From contig JAFDAE010000015.1 of the NCBI GenBank assembly GCA_019314005.1, forward strand, positions 1-30,380: DNA of 30,380 nt, given 5' to 3'. Under the pieces are notes generated by a model that was not told the origin of the DNA, ran no database searches, and saw only the letters and a list, made by a program, of their open reading frames with translations. Both the position numbers and the translations under genes were made by a program. This DNA comes from Deltaproteobacteria bacterium. GTDB taxonomy: Bacteria; Desulfobacterota; Desulfobacteria; C00003060; C00003106. This document shows, one piece after another, positions 1 to 7,222 of the stretch. Within the stretch, counting starts at the first letter, position 1, and every line of letters starts with the position of its first letter.

Positions 1-721
1 TTTGCACCGTGTCAAATTGGATATGACAGAATGGACAGGCAGTACATAGATAGTGAGCGCCTGCTTTTTTGCCGTCTGTCAGCTTCTTCTTGGTCAAATC
101 GATCGATAGACCGTCATTAACCCCTGTTAAAGGAGCGCCACAGCATTCCAGCTTGCTGGTCCAGTCGATACTTTCAGCACCTGTTATCTCCACCAGCTCA
201 TCAAACAACGTGGGTGCAACCGGATCATCAAACCCGGTGATATCGCTCGGTCGCAATGCATGGCAGCCGTAATGGGTCGCAATCCTGAGGCCCTTGTATC
301 GCCCAGATATTTTGTTCTTTAATCTATCAATTCCCACATCATGATAAAGCACGGAAAGGAGATGCTTGACTTCGGTTTTGCCTTCATATTTGAGGCCTTT
401 TTCAGCAAGAAGTCGGATGATTTCCTTCCGCAGATCTCCATCTTTTTTCATCACATGTTCTGCTTTCTTGAGGCTTCCGTAGCCACATTTGCACATGACC
501 AATATGTCGAGGCCCGCTTCTTCAGCCAGCGCCAGGTTGGTTACCGCAGAAAACATAAATGCCCTATAGTCTATATTCAGCAAGGGATATCCACAACAGC
601 CAAATTCTCGGATATCCACCAGCTCTACACCTGCTTTCTTTAGAACCGCCCTGGAGGAAGCCTCATATTGACTGACTCGAGCAGGTATATTACAGCCTAA
701 GAAGAATGCATATTTCAACAT
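1..721 (-). CDS. hdrB: HdrB-like CCG-domain subunit of a heterodisulfide-reductase-type complex (3' end cut by window)
   Basis: The frame is open from the ATG at 721-719 to the window edge (240 codons seen). It has two CCG (cysteine-rich) domains. The first has C10, C42-C43 and C77/C79; the second has C153, C193-C194 and C226-x2-C229. This is the spacing HdrB uses to hold its non-cubane [4Fe-4S] clusters and reduce disulfides. By family the subunit is cytoplasmic and takes electrons from an HdrC-type ferredoxin, and an HdrC-like piece lies just upstream on the same strand. HdrB proteins are usually about 290-300 residues, so roughly the last 50 are missing. The 150-bp gap to the HdrC piece carries two repeat elements, unusual inside a complex operon. 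The physiological substrate cannot be told from sequence; in sulfate reducers such modules serve soluble or membrane thiol/disulfide or menaquinone chemistry. Confidence 0.87.
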   Translation of the reverse strand, partial: MLKYAFFLGCNIPARVSQYEASSRAVLKKAGVELVDIREFGCCGYPLLNIDYRAFMFSAVTNLALAEEAGLDILVMCKCGYGSLKKAEHVMKKDGDLRKEIIRLLAEKGLKYEGKTEVKHLLSVLYHDVGIDRLKNKISGRYKGLRIATHYGCHALRPSDITGFDDPVAPTLFDELVEITGAESIDWTSKLECCGAPLTGVNDGLSIDLTKKKLTDGKKAGAHYLCTACPFCHIQFDTVQ

Positions 722-763
722 GTTGTTTTAACCTTAGTTTAGCTTAACGGTTTAAGAGGTTAA

Positions 764-800
764 TTTAACCTTGAACCGTGAACCCCTGAACTTTGAACCT
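764..800 (-). repeat. 37-bp GGTTCA-type dispersed repeat, copy 1
   Basis: Read on the minus strand, this segment matches 13756-13792 (plus strand) at 36 of 37 positions, differing only at the ninth base. The core is a run of GGTTCA/GTTCAGGG half-units (GTTCAGGGGTTCACGG in the middle). It lies in the non-coding gap between the HdrC-like and HdrB genes. Related arms occur at 5024-5063 and 13898-13916. Function unknown. Confidence 0.85.
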
Positions 801-818
801 GAACAGTTACCTCTTTTT

Positions 819-850
819 TTTCGTGCTTTCGTACTTTCGTGTTTTCGTGA
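819..850 (+). repeat. Four tandem 8-bp TTTCGTNN units
   Basis: TTTCGTGC, TTTCGTAC, TTTCGTGT and TTTCGTGA follow one another without a gap. The first six bases are constant and the last two vary. The array lies in the same gap as the 37-bp repeat, downstream of the HdrC-like stop codon. It is non-coding and its role is unknown. Confidence 0.8.
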
Positions 851-871
851 TGATTTTTCTCCCTGGAATTT

Positions 872-1156
872 TCACCTGCTGCCTTCTCCAAATCTTTTAA
901 CCGCCAGATTTTTTAATTGGTAAAGAAGATCAGTGACCCTGACATTCTGGGGGCAGTGTTCCTGGCATTGATAACAGGTCACACAATCCCAGAGCATCCT
1001 TGGGCCGGATGCCATATCAATCAGACCCAAACCGAGACAGCACATGATTTGGTGCGGTAATAGGCCCAGGGCCTTTTCAGGATTGTCGTAGTTCCCTACC
1101 ACAGGGCATATCGTAGTACAGTTCTGACAGCCAAAGCAATAGGCAAAGGTATTATC
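872..1156 (-). CDS. HdrC-like double [4Fe-4S] ferredoxin piece, out of frame with the upstream membrane gene
   Basis: The frame encodes two ferredoxin motifs, C-x2-C-x2-C-x3-CP (from about 1138 downward) and a second near 980 (WDCVTCYQCQEHCP), separated by the PHQIM-type helix typical of HdrC. It ends in KRFGEGSR. The only nearby in-frame start is the GTG at 1102, which falls after the first cluster motif and would cut it off. In-frame sequence upstream of 1156 has no ATG, GTG or TTG and overlaps the end of the gene ending at 1096. The best reading is that this is the true C-terminus of that upstream gene, displaced by a frameshift around 1150-1190. HdrC passes electrons to HdrB, which is encoded next. 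A separate gene with a non-standard start is less likely. Confidence 0.72.
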   Translation of the reverse strand, partial: DNTFAYCFGCQNCTTICPVVGNYDNPEKALGLLPHQIMCCLGLGLIDMASGPRMLWDCVTCYQCQEHCPQNVRVTDLLYQLKNLAVKRFGEGSR

Positions 1157-2499
1157 CTCAGATCTTTGACTGCCGGCTTCTCCCGATTCAAACCCCGGAC
1201 AAAAGAAAATGGAGAAAGAACTAACGGTTCCGGATACCTTCTTTGAACCAAAGTCTCTCTTACATTAAGCCACAATTCTTTTAGGTTGATCCCGGCAGGA
1301 CAAACCACGGTGCATCTATCGCAATTCGTACAAAGATGAACGCCTTCCTGAATAGCTCTCAACTCTTTCCGGCTGAGCTCTTTTCCGGCAGCCAAGGTCC
1401 TCAGAAAGGGCATCTTTTCCGAAGGTAGAATATATTCATTGCCTAAGGCCTCAAATGCCATGACCACAGAGCACCTGAGACTGCAAGTGCCACAGTGCAT
1501 GCAGGCATCCAACTCCATCGCTTGCCTTGTTGCGATATTTGCAGGGTCTGATTTGTCCTTTTCCATGACAGCGTTGACAAGCAGACTTATGGGGCTGGCG
1601 ATGATATGAAACATCTTGCTGAAAGGGAGATAGGCCAGGCCAAAGAAGCAGGAAAGGATGTGGATATACCACAACAGGTTAGTGCTTCCTATCCTGTCCA
1701 AAGTTAATGCAATCGGATTCAACATCTTGGCCAGAGTATATCCTGCAAAGGCCCATTTCGGCGAGGAATGACATTCGGCACAATTCATCTCGTGAATCTC
1801 CTTGCCTTGCGCCAAAATTTCTTGATCAAAGGGTCCTTTCACGTTCGGGGAAACCGCACCAAAATCCTGAACCCAATAGTTCTCAAGTGCTAGTATCTCC
1901 TTTTCATCAACCAGACCGCTCCAATTCTCAACCATGTTCTGAAACTCAGTGTGGGACATAATTTTTGTCCCTTCCAGGAATACGCCCGAAATCATAATGA
2001 CGGCCAGGATAATGATAACGTAGTGATCCATGGCGTTGGTTTTGAGACGAGGCACTTTTAGTACGAACCGTCGATATACGGCAATCCCAAGTCCGGCGAT
2101 TACCATGACCCCAAAAAGATTTCTCAGAAAAAGAAACGGGTTTAGCGTGGAATAATACTCGCTAAACAGGGATACGGTTATAACTTCGTCAAGGGCATGC
2201 ATCAGCAGCAACAGCATGAAGCCGCCATATAGGAGCATATGCATCAACCAGCGGAGAAGATTTTCTTTCAGGATCCTTTTTTGTAGCAGCACATCAATTA
2301 TGAAAACCTTCATAAGGATCAGGATTTTTGAACTGAAAATAACTCCCAATATACCTTTGGCGGCCGCAAGCACTCTCTCGTAAGTTGTGATGTCTTTGGC
2401 CGAAATGCCGATTTTCCGTGAGAACCAGGTAGAAATCTTGTAGATCAGGCCGAGAATGAAGATGGCAAGAGAGGTATAAAGAAGTACATTAAATACCAT
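1096..2499 (-). CDS. Membrane cytochrome/Fe-S fusion protein (HdrE/NarI-like plus HdrC-like ferredoxin domain)
   Basis: Start: the ATG at 2499 has AGGAGG seven bases upstream, so it is preferred over the ATG at 2523. The product has 467 residues. Hydrophobic segments lie near residues 4-21, 50-70, 84-102, 121-142, 159-176 and 276-298, with candidate haem-b histidines H87 and H101. A c-type haem site C240-x2-C243-H244 sits in the long loop between the fifth and sixth segments. The C-terminal part holds two [4Fe-4S] motifs, C333/C336/C339/C343 and C390/C393/C396/C400. This suggests an electron path from periplasm or quinone pool to a cytoplasmic Hdr module, with HdrC- and HdrB-like parts downstream. 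The last 25 or so residues look like out-of-frame sequence (see the frameshift finding). Donor and acceptor are inferred, not shown. Confidence 0.82.
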   Translation of the reverse strand: MVFNVLLYTSLAIFILGLIYKISTWFSRKIGISAKDITTYERVLAAAKGILGVIFSSKILILMKVFIIDVLLQKRILKENLLRWLMHMLLYGGFMLLLLMHALDEVITVSLFSEYYSTLNPFLFLRNLFGVMVIAGLGIAVYRRFVLKVPRLKTNAMDHYVIIILAVIMISGVFLEGTKIMSHTEFQNMVENWSGLVDEKEILALENYWVQDFGAVSPNVKGPFDQEILAQGKEIHEMNCAECHSSPKWAFAGYTLAKMLNPIALTLDRIGSTNLLWYIHILSCFFGLAYLPFSKMFHIIASPISLLVNAVMEKDKSDPANIATRQAMELDACMHCGTCSLRCSVVMAFEALGNEYILPSEKMPFLRTLAAGKELSRKELRAIQEGVHLCTNCDRCTVVCPAGINLKELWLNVRETLVQRRYPEPLVLSPFSFVRGLNREKPAVKDLRIIPLPIALAVRTVLRYALW

Positions 2500-2569
2500 T
2501 AATGGGCCTCCTGTATTTCGCAAAAATCTTAATCATGGTTTAGATATTTTTTTGACCAGAAGTTTGCGC

Positions 2570-2615
2570 GGGGCGCCAAAATATCCTCAACCTGTAGAAC
2601 GTGTAGTTTGGCCCC
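2570..2615 (-). other. Imperfect hairpin between the receiver gene and the Hdr-like operon
   Basis: The arms 2570-2580 and 2607-2615 pair over nine bases (GGGGCCAAA with TTTGGCGCCCC) with a two-base bulge and a 26-base loop. No T-run follows on the minus strand. It could belong to the leader of the Hdr-like mRNA or be chance; I see no known riboswitch class. Confidence 0.22.
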
Positions 2616-2657
2616 GTTATCTATAAAGGCGTGTATAAGAAGAGAGGTACAAAATTC

Positions 2658-2684
2658 GTTGCCTGATCAGATGGAACAGGCAAC
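2658..2684 (-). terminator. Hairpin at the stop codon of the receiver gene, possible terminator
   Basis: A perfect 8-bp stem, GTTGCCTG with CAGGCAAC, encloses an 11-base loop. It begins at the receiver stop codon and is followed on the minus strand by the weakly T-rich GAATTTTG. The T-run is poor, so termination is only possible. Confidence 0.35.
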
Positions 2685-3055
2685 TAAGACGAGTAACGTC
2701 CTTCCAAAGCCATCTTGATCTTTTGCTTTAGTTCACTCAAATCAGAACTTTTTACCACGTAATAATCCGCGGCAATTGATTTAAGGTCGCCTTTAAACGA
2801 GGAGTATGCAGAACAAAGGATAACCGGAATATTGTAAAATTTTTTCCGAATGTCCTGCAAGAGGTCAAGGCCGTTGTACTCTGCCATTTTAATGTCCAGA
2901 AGCACTAAGTCCGGCTTCTCGGTCTCGATTTTTTCAAGGAGTTTATAGCCATCACTGGTAGTAATGACATCATACCCCTCTTCCTCCAGCTCTTCTTTGT
3001 AGAGCATGAGGATGACCTCTTCATCATCCACGATAAGAACTTTATTCTTATCCAT
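2684..3055 (-). CDS. Stand-alone response-regulator receiver domain (CheY-like)
   Basis: The 123-residue product is a single receiver domain with no output domain. The acidic pair D10-D11, phospho-acceptor D54 (in VLLDIKM), S82 and K102 are all in place, so it should bind Mg2+ and be phosphorylated by a histidine kinase, though none is encoded nearby. GGGGAGG lies five bases before the ATG. It starts 61 bp after the glycosyltransferase stop, on the same strand, so the two are probably co-transcribed. Such lone receivers usually act through protein-protein contact or in a phosphorelay. Its partner is unknown. Confidence 0.92.
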   Translation of the reverse strand: MDKNKVLIVDDEEVILMLYKEELEEEGYDVITTSDGYKLLEKIETEKPDLVLLDIKMAEYNGLDLLQDIRKKFYNIPVILCSAYSSFKGDLKSIAADYYVVKSSDLSELKQKIKMALEGRYSS

Positions 3056-3116
3056 AAATACCTCCCCGAGGTTAAGTTAGCTCAGGCACTAAAAAAGCAA
3101 AGTTTAAAATTGTGAT

Positions 3117-4325
3117 CTATTCGAGCCATTGTTTTAAAAGATAAGACTTATTTCTTTCAAATATAATACATTGATCTTCAATCATCTCTTCGGCTTGCTG
3201 TGTAGTCATTGGCTCCGATTCAAGAACAAAGGAGCAGGTGCGGCCGAAATAAAGAGGTATCAACGCCTCCATGATTTTTGTTCTTTCTGCCACGGTGTTT
3301 TTATAAGCCACAGCAAAATGGGTAAGTATCATCGCCCACAAGTTAGCGGGGAATTCAAAATTTGTAAAAGAGAGCGTTTTTATTTCGTTAAGTTTTTTAT
3401 AAATATCTTCGGAAAGAAGTAGTCTCAAGAGCTCACCATATTTATTCATTCCTTCAAGAAAGTTTTGATGCAATCGTTCTACGTCTACATCAACGGCAGG
3501 GGGCATCTCAATCTCTCCAAGGCCAAACCCGATTATGGCTGTTGGCTTGCTCCATTTAATTTCTTTCCAAAAATCAATATCTTGTATCATCAAATCAAAT
3601 ATAGTTCCAACTACTTGCGCAAACATCGGCCCGAGGGCCGAGCCAGGGTCTTTGGGCTTATGAATCTTCGGCCTTCCCATAAATGATTGACAGATCGCTA
3701 TATTATTGGTGATTGCGGTTGTCGTCATCCAGATATCTATCCCAAATTGAGAGATAGCGGATTCCCACATATCCTGTTTTAAATAGATCTCTGCCAGCTG
3801 TCCGGAGAATCCAAAGTCACCGCCGATCGGTTGCCGAACCCTGCGGCCATATATTGATCGGAGCATCGGATAGGCTATGTTGTTGGTGATTGTCCCGTCA
3901 TATTTGTGACGTACATATAGAGGAGCCACAAAACCAAAATCTTCAAAAAGAGGCTCGCCAAGGTTTTTGATCCAACGGGGAGTAATACTCTTGAGATCGG
4001 CGTCTACAACCACTATTGCTTCTGCGCCAAGCTCACACGCCTTCTGGAAGAGGTTTTTAAAATTATTTCCTTTACCTTTTACCCCAGGAGGAGTCGACAG
4101 GTATATCTTGGGCACCTCGGTGGAAGTTCCCATGAAAGCCTCTTTGGTCCCGTCGGCAGAGTGGTTGTCACAATTTATAATTACAGAATTTTTATCTCCG
4201 AAATATTTAATTAGTCCTTCGCTTGCTATTTTCGTTGGATAGGAGATAAGATCAGCTTCGTTATAAGAAGGAATACCAACTATTATTTCCGCAGACTTAA
4301 TTTCGTTTGGATTTTCTTCTATCAT
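3117..4325 (-). CDS. GT81/GT2-like glycosyltransferase (glucosyl- or mannosyl-3-phosphoglycerate synthase type)
   Basis: The 402-residue GT-A fold protein has the N-terminal nucleotide-sugar motif GIPSYNEAD (residues 17-25), an SxDGT-like segment near 57-60, PGVKGKGNN near 80-88, the metal-binding D108-A-D110 in VVVDADLKS, and RQPIGGDFGFSG near 164-175. This set is characteristic of enzymes that move a sugar from NDP-sugar to 3-phosphoglycerate or glycerate, making compatible solutes or polysaccharide precursors. There is no membrane segment, so it is cytosolic. AGGGA lies nine bases before the ATG. No matching phosphatase gene adjoins it, so the exact acceptor cannot be settled; a receiver-domain gene follows directly. 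Confidence 0.75.
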   Translation of the reverse strand: MIEENPNEIKSAEIIVGIPSYNEADLISYPTKIASEGLIKYFGDKNSVIINCDNHSADGTKEAFMGTSTEVPKIYLSTPPGVKGKGNNFKNLFQKACELGAEAIVVVDADLKSITPRWIKNLGEPLFEDFGFVAPLYVRHKYDGTITNNIAYPMLRSIYGRRVRQPIGGDFGFSGQLAEIYLKQDMWESAISQFGIDIWMTTTAITNNIAICQSFMGRPKIHKPKDPGSALGPMFAQVVGTIFDLMIQDIDFWKEIKWSKPTAIIGFGLGEIEMPPAVDVDVERLHQNFLEGMNKYGELLRLLLSEDIYKKLNEIKTLSFTNFEFPANLWAMILTHFAVAYKNTVAERTKIMEALIPLYFGRTCSFVLESEPMTTQQAEEMIEDQCIIFERNKSYLLKQWLE

Positions 4326-4363
4326 AGAAAAAGTTCCCTATGGCACTTTGAAGAATGTGTGAG

Positions 4364-4408
4364 GTTAAGATACAAAACATTATTATGATTATGTCACGAT
4401 ATCTTAAC
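4364..4408. promoter_or_regulatory. 9-bp inverted repeat upstream of the glycosyltransferase gene
   Basis: GTTAAGATA at 4364-4372 is matched by TATCTTAAC at 4400-4408, with another TATCTTA at 4413-4419. The sequence is A+T-rich and lies 40-85 bp upstream of the glycosyltransferase start. It could be an operator or part of a promoter, but A+T-rich inverted repeats also arise by chance. Confidence 0.3.
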
Positions 4409-4496
4409 TATATATCTTAGCTATTAAAATTATTTCTATATCATATGTAGCGGACACGGTCAATTACTAAAACACAACACACGCTAAGCCACAAAC

Positions 4497-4973
4497 CTAT
4501 TCTTCTCGGCACCAATACACACGAACAAGTCTGTCTTCATCCCCATATTTTAGATCAAGCGTACCTTTTTGAGAACGATAAATGGCTTCTCCGAGACGAC
4601 GCGCTAACTGTCCATCGGTGGTAGCAATCTCTAAACCGGTTTCAGTCGACCTTTGCCACATAATACGTTTTGTGGGATCTTTACCTAAAGCTTGCTCAGC
4701 TATGTTTTTTAAAAGGTTAAGGATATTTTGCCGGCGTATTTTAAAATGTTTTCCCGATAGATAGAGGCACCCCCCGGGACAGCGGTCTTTGATGCGGCGG
4801 CAGGCTGGACATAACTGTATGTTAGGGTTTTCCGGCATTTGATCTTTTTTAATCCACCTTCCATTTTCATAAACCAACCTACAGTCGCCACACACTGTTG
4901 GTTCTGCATACTTCTTACCTTCATAATAGGGATCGTGAATCTTTTCCTGGATCAGCCTGTCCTGTCTTTTCAT
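4497..4973 (-). CDS. BCAM0308-family Cys-rich protein (NMD3-like zinc motifs)
   Basis: The ATG at 4973 is chosen because AAAGGAG lies seven bases before it; the upstream start at 5000 has no such site. The 158-residue product opens with the family pattern of a basic start, HDPY (13-16) and EPTVCGDC (24-31), then CPACRR (55-60) and CPGGC (65-69). Three Cys pairs, C28/C31, C55/C58 and C65/C69, look like zinc ligands and resemble the N-terminal zinc ribbons of the ribosome export factor NMD3. The C-terminal half, about 85-155, lacks recognisable motifs. The family is conserved but uncharacterised, so no activity is assigned. It appears to be a single-gene unit 171 bp upstream of the glycosyltransferase, on the same strand. 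Confidence 0.78.
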   Translation of the reverse strand: MKRQDRLIQEKIHDPYYEGKKYAEPTVCGDCRLVYENGRWIKKDQMPENPNIQLCPACRRIKDRCPGGCLYLSGKHFKIRRQNILNLLKNIAEQALGKDPTKRIMWQRSTETGLEIATTDGQLARRLGEAIYRSQKGTLDLKYGDEDRLVRVYWCREE

Positions 4974-5023
4974 AGACAATCTCCTTTGCTTAGATTGCAT
5001 GTAAGTGTTTACAGGTTCACTGG

Positions 5024-5063
5024 TTCAAGGTTCAGGGTTCACCCTGAACCCCTGAACCTTGAA
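5024..5063. repeat. Inverted GGTTCA/TGAACC repeat (strong hairpin)
   Basis: The arms 5024-5041 and 5045-5063 are reverse complements apart from one bulged base, with a 3-base loop. The sequence is built from the same GTTCAGGG-type units as the 764-800 and 13756-13792 repeats. It lies between divergent genes (the BCAM0308-family gene on minus and the RNase gene on plus), so it is not placed as a terminator. Confidence 0.8.
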
Positions 5064-5164
5064 CTCTGAACCCTTACGTTTTTATTAATTATACACCAAT
5101 TCTTCTTTTCATTAAACAAATTTTTCGTTGAGTGAGTTCTGCAAAATTCACACAAACCACTCCA

Positions 5165-5193
5165 TTGACTTTCAGGGCACGTATTGTTATCTT
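5165..5193 (+). promoter_or_regulatory. Sigma-70-type promoter of the RNase operon
   Basis: TTGACT (5165-5170), a 17-base spacer and TATCTT (5188-5193). A transcript would begin at about 5200, essentially at the ATG at 5201. This fits the absence of any ribosome binding site there. Confidence 0.5.
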
Positions 5194-5200
5194 GTTTTTT

Positions 5201-7222
5201 ATGAAATTAGGAACAATTGTGGAATATATAGTAGAAAAACAGATAAGTTGCGGCGTTGTCCTTGACGAAAAACCGAACAAGTTACGCATTCTTACCGAGA
5301 GTAACAGGGAGGTAAGTCTGTCGGAGAAACGGTTGACCAGCGCCTCAAAAGAATGCCTTGACGTTTCGGTGGGCAGGAACGGTTTACTGGGGCGATTAGC
5401 TGAGATTATTGCTAAGAGAAAAGGCCTGAAAAAAACTGTAAATGTATTTGAAATATGGGAAGTCATGAATAACGAAGAAAGGTGGTTTGAGGCCAAGACA
5501 ATAGCTGAGGTCTATTTTGGGGACAACCCTTCCGAAGATCATGTGTCTGCTATAGTGCGTGCCTTTTTTGAAGACCGGCTCTATTTTAAATTCGGCACAA
5601 ACCGATTTTCTCCTCGTACCGCGGAGCAGGTGGACCAACTCTTAAAACGGAAAAAGGAAGAAGCGGATCGGGAGCGTATGCTTGAGGCGGGGGGCAACTG
5701 GTTAAGAGAAGTAATGGACACAGGAACAGGTAATTCCCCTCCTGCTGGGGATGAATTGATCGAGGTATTAAAATCTTTTTACGTCTTTGATAAAGAAAGT
5801 CCCCATTACAGACTGGGCAGAGACCTTCTCAATCGTGCCGGTTTTCACTCTAAGGATGTTCTTTTTGACATATTAGTCAAGTTGGGGGTGTGGGACCCGG
5901 ATGAAAATTTAAACCTTGTTGAGTATGAGGTGCCTGATTCTTTTTCAAAAGAGATTTTAGATGAGGCTGAACGAGTGTGGCGTGATGCCGCGGGACAACC
6001 ACTTGGAGTTAATCCGCTGCGTAAGGATCTTACCCGGCTTCCCACACTTACTATAGACGGACAAGGGACTCTCGATTTTGATGATGCTTTGAGCATAGAA
6101 CACGAAGAGGATGGGTATCGTGTCTGGGTTCATGTGGCGGATGTGGCACATTTTATTCATCCTGGTTCTCTTTTGGACCAGGATGCGATGTGCCGTGCGT
6201 CTTCTATATATATGCCGGACAAAAGAATCCCGATGTTTCCTCCACAGATTTCTGAACAATTGTGCAGTTTGAGGTTAGAGGAAGACAAGCCGGCTTTAAG
6301 TCTAATGATAAGTATTGACCGGTCGGGCGAGGTCAGGTCGTTTGAATTTGTTGAAAGTGTTATTCGAGTAGATCGTCAATTCACGTATTATGAAGCAAAT
6401 ACGATGTTGGAAGCGGATGAAGAACTTGCCGCACTTTATGCATTGGCCGTACAGTTTCGTAAGCAAAGGTTAGGCGCGGGCGCTCTTCAATTTACACTTC
6501 CGGAAATTCAGATATTGATCGACGAGGAAAGGTTGGTATCGCTGGGTCGTATTAATAGAGAAGGTCCGAGTCGAGTTACGGTCGCGGAATTTATGATTAT
6601 GGCCAATTGGCTGGCTGGCAGATTCCTCCGGCAAAGAGGAACGCCGGCTATATATCGATCACAAGGCGGACCAAGAGAACGCTTGTTGGGAGCAGAAGAC
6701 GGGACATTGCTTCAGAACTGGTTGCAAAGACGCCTTATTAGCCGTGTGGTTATAAGCCCGGATCCGGATACGCATGCCGGCCTTGGACTGGATGCCTATT
6801 CATCGTGGACCTCTCCCATACGAAAGTGCTTTGACTTGGTAGCACAACGTCAAATTAAAGGGGAGATTGGCAACAATTCCCGCACTTATAGCACAAATGA
6901 GATTCGCCGAGTTATACAGGTAGTTGAGGAACCCATGAGACGTACAATGTCGGTCCAACAGAAGAGGCGACGGTATTGGTTGTTAAGATATCTGGAGCAG
7001 ATAAAGGGAGAGGAAATAGAGGCATTAGTTGTCGAGAAACGGCGTGATAGGTATATCATTCTACTACTTAATGTTGTGATGGAAACATGGCTCCCTGTGA
7101 GTTGCGGGCTGGACTTAAATCCGGGCTACACGGTATATGTAAAAGTAGACAAAGTATCTCCCCGATTGGATACTCTGTCGGTATCATTGAGCGGCAACCA
7201 GAAGAAAATTGGAGATAATTGA
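5201..7222 (+). CDS. RNB-domain exoribonuclease (RNase II/R family)
   Basis: The 673-residue protein degrades RNA 3' to 5'. The RNB core runs from about 278 to 555. D286, D292, D294 and D295 have the same spacing as the metal-binding aspartates of E. coli RNase II (201, 207, 209, 210). A SPIR motif follows at 538-541. In most family members it continues as SPIRRY.D; here it reads SPIRKCFDL, so the R and Y are replaced by K and C. The N-terminal 1-270 is a variant region resembling other deltaproteobacterial RNB proteins, not the classical cold-shock pair. The start at ATG 5201 is preferred over GTG 5132 because the family begins near this residue and a promoter lies between the two. Its stop overlaps the mltA start. 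Confidence 0.88.
   Translation: MKLGTIVEYIVEKQISCGVVLDEKPNKLRILTESNREVSLSEKRLTSASKECLDVSVGRNGLLGRLAEIIAKRKGLKKTVNVFEIWEVMNNEERWFEAKTIAEVYFGDNPSEDHVSAIVRAFFEDRLYFKFGTNRFSPRTAEQVDQLLKRKKEEADRERMLEAGGNWLREVMDTGTGNSPPAGDELIEVLKSFYVFDKESPHYRLGRDLLNRAGFHSKDVLFDILVKLGVWDPDENLNLVEYEVPDSFSKEILDEAERVWRDAAGQPLGVNPLRKDLTRLPTLTIDGQGTLDFDDALSIEHEEDGYRVWVHVADVAHFIHPGSLLDQDAMCRASSIYMPDKRIPMFPPQISEQLCSLRLEEDKPALSLMISIDRSGEVRSFEFVESVIRVDRQFTYYEANTMLEADEELAALYALAVQFRKQRLGAGALQFTLPEIQILIDEERLVSLGRINREGPSRVTVAEFMIMANWLAGRFLRQRGTPAIYRSQGGPRERLLGAEDGTLLQNWLQRRLISRVVISPDPDTHAGLGLDAYSSWTSPIRKCFDLVAQRQIKGEIGNNSRTYSTNEIRRVIQVVEEPMRRTMSVQQKRRRYWLLRYLEQIKGEEIEALVVEKRRDRYIILLLNVVMETWLPVSCGLDLNPGYTVYVKVDKVSPRLDTLSVSLSGNQKKIGDN

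Noticed and set aside
764..850. Possible CRISPR-like array from the spaced repeats
   Set aside because: The repeats are not regularly spaced, there are no unique equal-length spacers, and no cas genes are near.
5132..5200. Upstream GTG start for the RNase gene
   Set aside because: It has no ribosome binding site, adds residues not expected of the family, and a good promoter lies downstream of it.
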